From: Symbiodinium natans | Taxonomy: Eukaryota > Sar > Dinophyceae > Suessiales > Symbiodiniaceae | DNA length: 64,000 nt | Assembly: GCA_905221605.1 (NCBI GenBank) | Contig: CAJNDS010001258.1 | Span: forward strand, 508,357 to 572,356 | Direction: 5' to 3' | Shown: one piece after another, positions 42,256 to 51,685 of the stretch | Position numbering within the stretch: the stretch's first letter is position 1 | Layout: each line of letters begins with the position of its first letter | Program-made: the position numbers and the translations under genes | The notes under the pieces: generated by a model | What the model was told of the DNA's origin: nothing | The model's input: only the letters and a program-made list of their open reading frames with translations | The model's database searches: none

Positions 42256-42396
42256 GTGAACCTCAGAGCTGATCATGTTAGCCTGCTGAGGTCACTGGGA
42301 ATCGACTATTTCGACGGGACCTTGCCAAAGATGAGCCGCCAGCCCAGTTCAGACTCCTCCTGCTCCCAAATGGGCGAAATCACCCAAACACTTTAG
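42256..42396 (+). CDS. Candidate exon, unknown protein
   Basis: Acceptor TTTGAG|G. 46 open codons start VNLRADHVSLLRSLGIDYFD, continue GTLPKMSRQPSSDSSCSQMG, and stop at TAG 42394-42396. A GA donor after TTGCCAAA is an alternative end. Confidence 0.45.
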   Translation: MNLRADHVSLLRSLGIDYFDGTLPKMSRQPSSDSSCSQMGEITQTL

Positions 42397-42924
42397 GGTT
42401 TAGGGTTTAGGGTTCAGGGTTCAGGATTCAGGTTAATATACGAAGATCGCTAGGATGTCCCGTAGTTCCCTTCTTGACCTTTGAAAAGGATAGGTTCCCT
42501 CGTGTTCTCGTTCAGTTCAAGAAAGGCTCCGTCTGAATTTCTGGTTTGTCTACCGGGCACCTAAACCCTGACCCTAAAACCCTAAGCCCTAAACCCTAAA
42601 CCCTAAACCCTAAACCCCAAACCCCAAACCTAAACCCTAAACCCTAAACCACACTCTCCCGCAGGATTTAGGGCACCAGGTCTTCCAGAACCAAGGGCTA
42701 GCACACCCGAAACCCTCAACACCCCTGAGCACTCAGCCTAAACCCTTAACCCTGAGAGTTTAGGGTTTAGGGTTTAGGGTTTAGGGTCTAAACCCTGAAA
42801 CCCCTCTCAACCCCAAGCCCTGAACCCTTAGCCCTGAAACCCACGACTCCACCCTTCGCCCTGAAGCCCCTGGCCCTGAAACTCCCGGAGCCCAAGAACC
42901 CTCCACCATTGGGACTGAAGCCCC

Positions 42925-43270
42925 TAAACCCTAAACCCTAAAACCCTAAACCCTAAACCCTAAACCCTAAACCCTAAACCCTAAACCCTAAACCCTAAAC
43001 CCTAAACCCCCAAACCTCAAGCCGCCTAAGCCCAAAACTCTGAACCTTGGCCCGGAAGCACCGAGGCACCAAACATTCTCCCCTGAACCCGTAAAGCCGT
43101 CTACTCCAAAGGTAGGAATACATGGCAGCTATAATTGGAGTCGAGGTGGACCCGAAGCCCAACACCCGAAACCCCAAACCCCAAACTTTAAAAAACAAAA
43201 CCCTAAACCCTAAACCCTAAACCCTAAACCCTAAACCCTAAACCCTAAACCCTAAACCCTAAACCCCAAA
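42925..43270. repeat. Two CCCTAAA arrays around a short unique segment
   Basis: Arrays at about 42925-43005 and 43198-43265. The minus-strand open frame between them is mostly repeat-derived. Confidence 0.7.
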
Positions 43271-43312
43271 ACAGAAGCCCTGAACCCCAAACATCAAGCT
43301 TTCAACTCACAG

Positions 43313-43385
43313 GCGCGGGCCCATTCGCCTTGCCACCGATGTCGTTTCAGCTGGAAGCCGTTCCTTGGGTCGGAAGTGTCTTAAG
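43313..43385 (+). CDS. Candidate exon, unknown protein
   Basis: Acceptor CTCACAG|G, GT donor. One base plus 24 codons: RGPIRLATDVVSAGSRSLGR then KCLK. Confidence 0.4.
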
Positions 43386-43618
43386 GTTAGGGGGTTTAGG
43401 GTTTAGGGTTAGGGGGTTTAGGGCTTAGGGTTTCGGGTTTAAGGAGTCTTGGGGTTTGGGGTTTAGGGTTTGGGGTTTGGGGGTTTAGGGTATCTGGTTT
43501 AGGGTGTAGGGTTTGGGGTTTCGGGTTTGGGGTTAGGGTTTGGGGTTTGGGGGTTTAGGGTTTAAGGTTTCGGCTTTCTGGTTTCGGGTTTAGGGTTTAG
43601 GGCTAGGCCAGGGTTCTA

Positions 43619-43653
43619 GGGGGGGGGGGGGGGGGGGGGGGGGGAGGGGGGAA

Positions 43654-43684
<31 letters not shown>
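43619..43684. repeat. Poly-G tract, 66 bp
   Basis: Nearly uninterrupted G with three A. The length may be unreliable in the assembly. Confidence 0.9.
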
Positions 43685-43689
43685 CTAAA

Positions 43690-45350
43690 CCCTAAGCGAG
43701 TTTGCGGTTTGGCCTTGCCGGCCGGTTTAGGGGTTTAGGGGTTTAGGGTTTAGGGGATAGGGTTTAGGGCTTGTGGAAAAAGGGTTTTCTAGATATTGGG
43801 CCCTAGTATTTTGGGGAATATGGTTTAGCACCAACTGACCAAACACCCTGCCAGGCTAGAACTGAAGCTGACGCCCACATCGGGCATCATGGGATCACAA
43901 TACCGGGACCTTAACACCCCCCACATCCAGTTATATTATTGCAGACAGTCAGGGTAGTTAAAGGTCTACACAGTCTATACACCCTGAACCCCCCAAACCC
44001 TAAAGCCCCTAGCAAGCCCCTAGCACATGGTTCCAAAAAAGGCTCGTCACGAAGCCTAAACCCTAAACCCTAAACCCTAAACCCTAAAACCCTGAATTTC
44101 TGCCTGCCAGCCTACCAACCCAGTAGCCGGACGAAGCCTAAACCCAAGACCCAAGCTTGGGCTCGGGGAGATCTTTGCCCGATGCCCACAAGCCCTAAGC
44201 CCTAAACCCTAAACCTTAAACCCGAACCCCAAACCCCTAAGCCGAGGTTGCTCCTTCCTGCACACGTGGGGACGCAGCTCTTTTGCTCGAATGTGTTTCG
44301 GGTTGCGGGTTCAGCATGTAAGCCCTAAACCTTAAACCCTAAACCCTAAAGCCTAAAACCTAAACTCTAGACCCTAGACCCTAGACTCTAAGGAGTTTGG
44401 CCTTCCCAAATAAACTCTGTGTCTCTTGACCTTAGCCCTAAATCCCAGACCAGGAACACCGTTAGAACACCGTCAAACCTTAAACCCTCAAACCTTCAAC
44501 CCCACAAGCCCTAAAAGCCATATTCACGGCTCTCCACCCCCCAGCACCCCCCCCCCCCCTTCCTACCGGGGCTTAGGGGTTTAGGGGTTTAGCGTTTAGG
44601 GAGAGGGGTTTAGGGTCTAGGGTGTTTGGAAGAGATAACAATAAGCAGCAAAGCGCGGAGAATGGGGGCGTGTCTAGTTTGAATGGGTACTCTGTTTGGT
44701 TGGTATTCTTCTTGTGCATGCACATTTACAAGCAGCAAGCGTGATAAGACAGTATGAAGCACTGCTACACAGATGTTAGCTTACATACTTCCCTCGGTAT
44801 GACCAAAAACAGGGTTTGCGTAAGCTCCATGTGTAGTAGCTCCTAGACACCCTGAACTTTAAACAGCCCTAAATCTAAACTCCTAAACGCCCTAAAGCCC
44901 CAAACCCTAAACCCCTAAACCGCAAAACCCAGAAAGCCTACAGTCTGCTCAAGGAAGGGTATGGGTCACTAACACCCTCAACCGCTACCTCAACCCTATA
45001 CCCCGAAACCCCTAAGCCCCAAACCCAACAACAATTCCAAACCCCAACACCTAAACCCTGAACCCTGAACCCGAAACGCCCAAACCCTACACCCCAAAAT
45101 CTATACCCTCAACCCCAAACCCCCAAATCGATTCCCTAGATGTCCTTAAACCTCAGCCCTGTGCTAGGGGGAGCGGGGGAGCATGGTCCACCGACTCGGG
45201 GGCCTAGGAGTCTAGGGGGTTAGGGGTCTAGGGGTTTAGGGTTTAGGGTTTAGGGTTTAGGGGGTTTAGGGGTTAGGGGGTTTAGGGGTTAGGGGGTTGG
45301 GGGTTTAGGGTTTAGGGTTTAGGGTTCACGGATTAGGCTCTGAACGTCAG
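43690..45350. other. Non-coding stretch
   Basis: Degenerate telomere-like units in both orientations with unique segments at 43780-43990 and 44600-44850. No exon was recognised. Confidence 0.4.
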
Positions 45351-45882
45351 GGCCAGGATGACATCACAAAGAAGCCGAGCAACGGCGGTACCAAAGACCT
45401 GCTGAAGAGGCCGGGCTTGAGCAGGGGTGGAGGGCTGAGGGTTTAGGGCAAGTTTAGGGTTTAGGGTTTAGGGTTTAGGGGCAGAGGGTTTTAGGGTTCG
45501 GGGTTTGGGGTTTCAGGGGTTTAGGGTTTCAGGACAAGTTTGCTTAGGGTTTGAGGTTCAGAGGTTTCGGGTTTTAGGGTTTAAGTTTAGGAAGCCCCTA
45601 GACACCCTAAACGTCTTCAGCATGCGAACGAAACCCCTAAGCCCCTCAACCCCCAAGCCCGAAAAGCCTAAAAGCCTAAGCGCCTCAAGCCCTAAAGCCC
45701 GAGAAATTCTTAGGCCCTAAACCCTAAACCCTAAACCCTAAACCTTAAACCCTAAACCCTAAACCCTAAACCCTAAACCCTAAACCCTTCTGAGGCAGCT
45801 CCAGAAGACGCAGCTGTGCACCTTCTGGAAGAGGCGCGGTGCCAGAGTCAGTCGAAGGCCTTGAAGCACTTACTTTACATAG
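45351..45882 (+). CDS. Two candidate exons, unknown protein
   Basis: Exon 45351-45426 (acceptor ACGTCAG|G) reads GQDDITKKPSNGGTKDLLKR then PGLSR. Exon 45795-45882 (acceptor TCTGAG|G) is open in two frames, for instance AAPEDAAVHLLEEARCQSQ. Basic, soluble-looking. The intron carries CCCTAAA repeats. Confidence 0.4.
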
Positions 45883-46083
45883 GGTTTAGGGTTTAGGGTC
45901 TAGGGTGTAGGATTTAATTCGGGAGTAACCTGAATGAATGGGGGTGAGGGGTTTTGGGGGTTCAAAGGGTTTTCAGGGTTTGTTTCGGGTTTAGGCGATG
46001 TTTGAGGATGCGACTTTTTTGGGGTGGGTGTATGAGGGGCGCACCTCGTGTTTGGAAATACCCAGACGCTAGACCCTAAGCCC

Positions 46084-46306
46084 TAAACCCCTAAACCCCT
46101 AAACCCCTACACCCCTAAACCCCTAAACCCCTAAACCCCTAAACCCCTAAACCCCTAAACCCCTAAACCCCTAAACCCCTAAACCCCTAAACCCCTAACC
46201 CCCTAACCCCCTAAACCCCTAAACCCCTAAACCCCTAAACCCCTAAACCCCTAAACCCCTAAACCCCTAAACCCCTAAACCCCTAAACCCCTAAACCCTA
46301 AACCCT
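46084..46306. repeat. Octamer array CCCCTAAA
   Basis: About 28 units of an 8-bp variant, the last two reverting to CCCTAAA. Confidence 0.95.
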
Positions 46307-46439
46307 GGTCCCCCTGCAAAAAGCAGGATCTAGGGGCTTCAAGGCTTAGGGTCCAGTGATTTTCGCAGTGCCCTTCCTTTGGAAAGCTGTATTCGTTACA
46401 GTTTTGTCAAGGGTGCGCGACCACTTCACGTAAAGCCTC

Positions 46440-46570
46440 TAGGATGCCCAGTAGTACCCCTTATTCCCTTTTTGGGGGGTCTAGGTTCCCTTATAAACCT
46501 TTGTAAGCAAAAAAGGGCACCCTTTTCATCCTAGGTTACTGGGCAACCTAGGCCTTTTTGGGGCCCTCCG
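46440..46570. mobile_element. Foldback-like element
   Basis: GGATGCCCAGTAGTACCCC at left with CTAGGTTACTGGGCAACC at right and inner CCCTTTTTGG / AAAAAAGGGCACC words. Weak arms. Confidence 0.35.
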
Positions 46571-46769
46571 AACCCCCCAACCCCTTGGGATGCGTTGGTC
46601 TGGGGCATCACAGTGATCTCAGGGCAGTTCTAGGTAGGCCCCGAACCCCTAAACCCTAAGCCCCAAGCCCTAAACCCCAAGTCCTAAACCCTAAACCCTA
46701 AACCCTAAAATTGGGAGATTTTGTATTTGCTTTTGGGGGTTTAAGAGGACCAGATTGAGGAACATTTTT

Positions 46770-46935
46770 CAGAGACCATGAAGGGCCCTCCGAGAGTAAC
46801 ATGGGCCCTTAATATGGTCCCTTACATCCTTTAAAGGGTTCTGATGTATGGGCCCTTGTCAAGGCACCGTAAGGGTGTATAAGAAGCCCCCCCCCCTTTA
46901 AAGGCCCATACCAAGGGACCACGTAGCTACCCTTA
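46770..46935. mobile_element. Family D relative, copy D4
   Basis: GAGACCATGAAGGGCCC at left and GGGACCACGTAGCTACCC at right, inner GGGCCCTTAATATGG. Strongly diverged. Confidence 0.35.
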
Positions 46936-46937
46936 GA

Positions 46938-47383
46938 ACTGACGGAGTGGCTCTCCGAAACGCCTTCGCGGGGGGATCTTTTCTTCGGCTGGCTGGGACT
47001 TCTGCACGATGGGAACAAGTGTGGAAGCCGCACAGGTTGGTTGGGAAGCAACAAGGAGTGCCCGGCAGGGAGAGTCCAGAAAGTTGCCCGCATGAATCGA
47101 AGGAGACTGGAGAAGGGGCGGGGGCTACTGGCCGGTCCAAAGCTGGAGACTCCTCGTCCATCGGCCTACAGGTGATTCTCAGATCGAAGAGGATCTCGAC
47201 CCAGCTCATCCCCTTCAAGATCTCGAGATGGAGAGCCTTAAACCGCCCACATGCCATGGACGCGAAGGCTCGGGCAACGCGCCCTGGCCACCCCCCTCCG
47301 AACGAGAGGATCCTTGTTCCCTTTGAAGACCAGGCAGCCAAGGAACTCTTTTCCCTTTCGTTTCTAAGGGGTGCATACTTTAG
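46938..47383 (+). other. GC-rich open region, coding-like, frame unclear
   Basis: About 450 bp without telomere-like repeats and open in several frames of both strands. After CTACAG (47170) one plus frame reads DSQIEEDLDPAHPLQDLEME. It may belong with 47384-47502. No family recognised. Confidence 0.3.
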
Positions 47384-47502
47384 GTGTGGGCTTTCGGGAA
47401 GAGTTGTTGTTTGTGGTTGGTAGAAGTTACATCACGTACGAGTCTGGTGGCTTGCATCTGGAGAAGACAGAGCTTCACCTGGGGAAGTTCCACGGTCAAT
47501 AG
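47384..47502 (+). CDS. Candidate terminal exon, unknown protein
   Basis: Acceptor CTTTAG|G. Reads VGFREELLFVVGRSYITYE then SGGLHLEKTELHLGKFHGQ and stops at TAG 47500-47502. Coding look is strong, family unknown. Confidence 0.5.
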
Positions 47503-47840
47503 CATCAGGGTCAGGGTTTAGGGTTTAAGGTTTAGGTGTAGGGTGCAGGGTTTCGGGTTCAGAGTTTGGGTTTAGGGGTTTCCTGGACCAGCACCGTTCC
47601 AGATGATCCCAGCAAGTCTGAGACATGCAGATGACCAGATGCTGACCGGAGTGCGTCCTCAGCCTAAACCCTCAAACCCTAAAACCCCTGAACCCCAAAC
47701 CCTACACCCTAAAACCCGAAAAACCCTGAAGCCCTAAAAGCCCTAAACCCTAAGCCCATGATCCCCGCCAGCTGCTTCCCCTCCAGACCCTTTGCCTGGC
47801 GACAGAGCTGAATTTTCACGCCACCTAAACCTAAAGCCCT

Positions 47841-48004
47841 GCTTGGAGGTTCATGATACTCATTACCCCTAAACCCTAAACCCTAAACCCTAAACCCTAA
47901 ACCCTAAACCCTAAACCCCAATTATAACTGTACGTCTAACCCAAATATCACCAAATCAAGGCACTTAAGGGGCTTTTGGGTTGTAAGTGCAGTTATATCT
48001 GGGT
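47841..48004. mobile_element. Family A element, copy A5, split by telomere-like repeats
   Basis: Left arm GCTTGGAGGTTCATGATACT is followed by a CCCTAAA array (47866-47918), after which the element resumes at CCAATTATAACTGTAC. The right arm ends at TATATCTGGGTA and another CCCTAAA array (48005-48103) replaces its terminus. Confidence 0.6.
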
Positions 48005-48150
48005 AAACCCTAAACCCTAAACCCTAAACCCTAAACCCTAAACCCTAAACCCTAAACCCTAAATCCTAAACCCTAACCCTAAACCCTAAACCCTAAACCC
48101 TAAAAGTACACCCCGTTTGAAGGGGGTTTCCCAACCCCATGCTGGGCCAG

Positions 48151-48705
48151 GAACTGCTGCGCCAAGGGAACTTCGTGCACCTTCGCCCATAGCGTGGAGG
48201 CGACGGGTTTGGGAACTCTGGTTCAGGGCGGTTAGGGTTTAGGGCGGTTTAGGGTTGAGGGTTTAGGGTTTAGGGTTAGGGGTTCAGGGTTTAGGGTTTA
48301 GTGTTCAGGATTTAGGGGATTTCAGGGCTCAGGTAGCGACAGAGGTTTAGGGTGTACGGTTGGGGTTGAGTGTTTGGTGTTTAGGACCACGGGCGTTCCA
48401 GGGATTTCATTATGGGCGAGCACAAGTGTGTGTCCGTGGGAATCTCCACGTAGCGTATTCCTTGTCGTTTAGGGGTCCAGAATGCGATAAACTATCTCAA
48501 TTCAGCATTTGGCCTCTAACTGACCCAGAGGGTCCATTTGCAGTACCTTTATGGAATTAGGTACCCCAAAACCCTATTGAGTATGGTTTCTGGGTACCTA
48601 ATTCCAGCATAGTACTACAAATGGAGCCCTCTGGGTTAGCCTTGGGCCAGGAGCTGAAAGAACTGCCAGACCTTCGACGAACCTCTCTGTGCAAGCAGCG
48701 GCGCG
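48151..48705 (+). CDS. CCCH zinc-finger protein, two exons of a larger gene
   Basis: Exon 48151-48199 (acceptor GGGCCAG|G, GC donor) reads NCCAKGTSCTFAHSVE, the C-x5-C-x3-H end of a CCCH zinc finger. Exon 48651-48705 (acceptor GGGCCAG|G) reads ELKELPDLRRTSLCKQRR. Joined at phase 0 they give FAHSVE-ELKELPDLRRTSLC, the layout seen between tandem CCCH fingers in dinoflagellates, where these proteins are thought to bind RNA. The next Cys/His half-finger should follow a GC donor at 48706 but was not located. The intron consists of telomere-like repeats and foldback element C2, which ends 12 bp before the second acceptor. Confidence 0.65.
48529..48638. mobile_element. Family C foldback element, copy C2, at the 3' end of an intron
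   Basis: AACTGACCCAGAGGGTCCAT at left, ATGGAGCCCTCTGGGTTAG at right, inner GGAATTAGGTACC / GGTACCTAATTCC. Confidence 0.7.
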
Positions 48706-48827
48706 GCAAGCATCCAGGAAGGGCAGGCCTTTGAAGTCGTAGCTGGCCCCGAACCCCTAACCCCTAAACCCTAAACCCAAAACCCAAAACCCTCAACTCC
48801 GACATAAGCCCTATATCTCCCAAAAGC

Positions 48828-48900
48828 GATATTGATATTGATATTGATATTGATATTCATATTGATATTGATATTGATATTGATATTGATATTGATATTG
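48828..48900. repeat. (GATATT)n microsatellite
   Basis: About 12 hexamers with one CATATT variant. Gives an ILILIL peptide on one strand and YQYQYQ on the other. Confidence 0.95.
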
Positions 48901-49920
48901 AAGAGATGTCAACCTGCTCCGCAATGGGTAGTTCAGACACCTGACAGGCGAAGAATGCAAATTGCATTCGCACGAGCCACCAGCTGCTGGGACTATCAAC
49001 CCCAAGCATGCCCCAGCCAAAAGGCCGGTGAAGAGCACCGGCTGTCCGCCAGAAGCGGATATCTCGAAAAGAGCACCAGATGCAGCCCACGGCAGGCCAC
49101 GCAGAAACACGCCAGCCAATAAAGAGCTCCGGACAAAGCACATCCCCAGCAGAAGCCGAAGAGCGCCCCAGCATCGACGCAAAGTCCCCAGCGAAATACA
49201 GAAAATGCGCGTCCCCGGAAAGGAAACACGCCCCAGCAAATAGACCGTACAGTGATAGAATGGAAGGAGGGCCCCCCCGCTGCGAAGGTAGGTACCAAGC
49301 GTAAGCCAGGCAAGGCCAGACCGCCCTTCTCGAGAGAAGAGGGGCCCAGAATAATGAGGAATGGTGCAGAATAGAACGAGTCGCAAGAAGCCAAGCGCCA
49401 GAAAGGCTGTGCCACGGAGGTGCCAACAAGTGCCGAGCTTCGCGGGTGCCAGCCTGCTTCACGAGAGTGACGCCCGCGATGAAGAGCACTGCCACACAGG
49501 GAGACCTTCGCGTCAATCACGTCCCTGCATGCCAGTGGAGCCTGCTGAGGTGGTAGCGAGGCCAAAATGGTCCTCGAGAAAAGCGCGCTGTTGAAGAAGC
49601 CCGCACAAAACCAAATCTATGCAACCTGTAACATGGTACATGTGGACGGCAACCTGCGCCCCTTGGTAGTTGAGCCATCCACCGGCCCGGAGGCTGCCAA
49701 GAGAAGCGACCGGAAGAAAGCATCCACCAGCTCGCAGGCCCGAAGGAAGAAATTACCCCGGCCTGCACTGGAAGTACCTGGTCATCCAATGCTGCAAAAC
49801 ACCAGTCAAAGGAATAAGCGCAAGTAATACCAAGCAAAAAGTAGCACCAAGAGGTACTCAGTAGCCAGCCTGTCGAGGAGCAAAATACGAAGGTGCACGA
49901 TAACAACTCAGCGCCAGGTC
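48901..49920. other. 1-kb GC-rich unique island, open on both strands
   Basis: No telomere-like units. Overlapping open frames up to about 220 codons occur on the minus strand and several of 75-95 codons on the plus strand, with no recognisable domain. The low stop density follows from composition, so no CDS is called. Confidence 0.4.
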
Positions 49921-50216
49921 CGTTTCATCGATTCATTATTCATCACCCCAAAGCCCAAATCCTGAACCCTAACCCCGAGAATCCCTAAATCCTCCCAAAA
50001 CTAACCTATGCTTTCAACGCTGGATTGGCAACCCTCAACCCTAAACTCTGAAGCTCACCCGCCTAAAGCCCTAAAACCCCACCCCTAACCCTAAACCCTA
50101 AAACTGCAGCCCTAAACCCTAAACCCCTAAACCCAAAACCCTAAAACTGTAGCCCTAAACCCTAAACCCTAAACCCAGACACTGTAGCCCTGAACCCTAA
50201 ACCCCCCATTCCCAAG

Positions 50217-50288
50217 CACCGAGCGCGCCCGAGGTGGTTGAAGGGGCGCTGCCCTCAATCCGCAGAGAGCTGCAGGCTCCCACAAAAG
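50217..50288 (+). CDS. Candidate exon, unknown protein
   Basis: Acceptor CCCAAG|C, GT donor. Reads PSAPEVVEGALPSIRRELQA then PTK. Confidence 0.35.
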
Positions 50289-50324
50289 GTCGACTTCTAG
50301 GGGTTTAGAGGTTTAGAGGTTCCT

Positions 50325-50416
50325 CAACCCTAAACCCTAAACCCTAAACCCTAAACCCTAAACCCTAAACCCTAAACCCTAAACCCTAAACCCTAAACCC
50401 TAAACCCTAAACCCTA
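50325..50416. repeat. CCCTAAA array, followed by GGGGTTTA / GGGGTTGA octamers
   Basis: About 13 perfect heptamers. From 50550 to 50670, GGGGTTTA blocks flank four GGGGTTGA units. Confidence 0.85.
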
Positions 50417-50979
50417 GGGGTTTTGGCACTAGGGTTGAAGGTTTTAGTGTTTTTTTTGGAGATCGACTGCGGGAGGGAAATCGACTTCGGGATGCTTCGG
50501 GTTTCGAGGTTTTGGGGTTTAGGGTTTAGAGGTTTAGGGTGTAGAGATTGAGGGGTTTAGGGGTTTAGGGGTTTAGGGGTTTAGGGGTTTAGGGTTTGAG
50601 GGGTTGAGGGGTTGAGGGGTTGAGGGGTTGAGGGGTTTAGGGGTTTAGGGGTTTAGGGGTTTAGGGGTTTAAGGGTTTAGGGTTTTTGAGGGGTTTCGTG
50701 TTTAGGGCTGAGGGTTTTTGTTGAGGGTTCGAGGCGTAAGGTTCAACGAAGTGGGTCTAGTGCATGTAGAGGTTTAGGGGTTAGAGGTCTGTGGGCTTGT
50801 GGGTTTCCCTAAACCCTAAACTCTAAACCCGAAACCCGAAACCCGAAACCCTAAACCCTAAACCCTAAACCCTAAACCCTAAACCCTAAACCCTAAACCC
50901 TTGAACCTAGCCTAGGGGTTTATGGGCTCTCAGGGGCTCTCAGGGTGTGGAAGTTTAGGGCCCATCAGAGGTCATGTCA

Positions 50980-51490
50980 TGTCACGTGTCTCAATTTCAT
51001 CCGGCGTTCATAGTCGAATGTTTGAGAACTTAATTACTTTATAGAACTAACTGGATACTCTGTTTGTTTTGTGCAATGAAGTGCCCATGAAGTTGATTCA
51101 CAGACATGTCGCAAAAAGGGACTTGCTTAATCATTTTATGAGCATGGCAATTAGGTTTTAGATGATCAATTGGCTGCTAATTCGAATAGTTCAACTAACT
51201 GCATGAACCGAGTTTGCGATAGTATTTGCTTCGTGAATTTACCGTGGTTAATGGAATTTCGGTAATTTAGTTTGCTTACTTCATTTGGTCTAGGGCTAGT
51301 TAAACATACTAATGTAGCCAAGTTCCAAGACTCAAGTTGAAATATTAGGAAGTTTAACCAACTATATTAATCCAATTAGTTGATGTTTTAAACAGGGTCA
51401 ATTAATTTATTTCATCTTCCGGTCCAAAAGGTTCTACAATTTTAGTTAACTCGTTTAATGAATAAACTGGATCAGAGGAGCTACCCAAGT
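50980..51490. other. AT-rich unique island
   Basis: About 500 bp with no telomere-like repeats, no open frame of note and base composition unlike its surroundings. Origin unknown. Confidence 0.4.
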
Positions 51491-51685
51491 GGAGAGTGCT
51501 CCGAAGCTACATTATCAACCTCAGCTCCTTCAACACGCAGTCTGTCCACCAACCCCTCGCCAAATCCGAGATCCGAAGCTCTCCCCTAAACCCTAAACCC
51601 AGATTCCTGAATCCTAAACTCTCACCCTGAACCCAAAACCCTGAACCCTAATGCCTAAGCCCAAACCCTAGTCCTTCTGTCGCAG

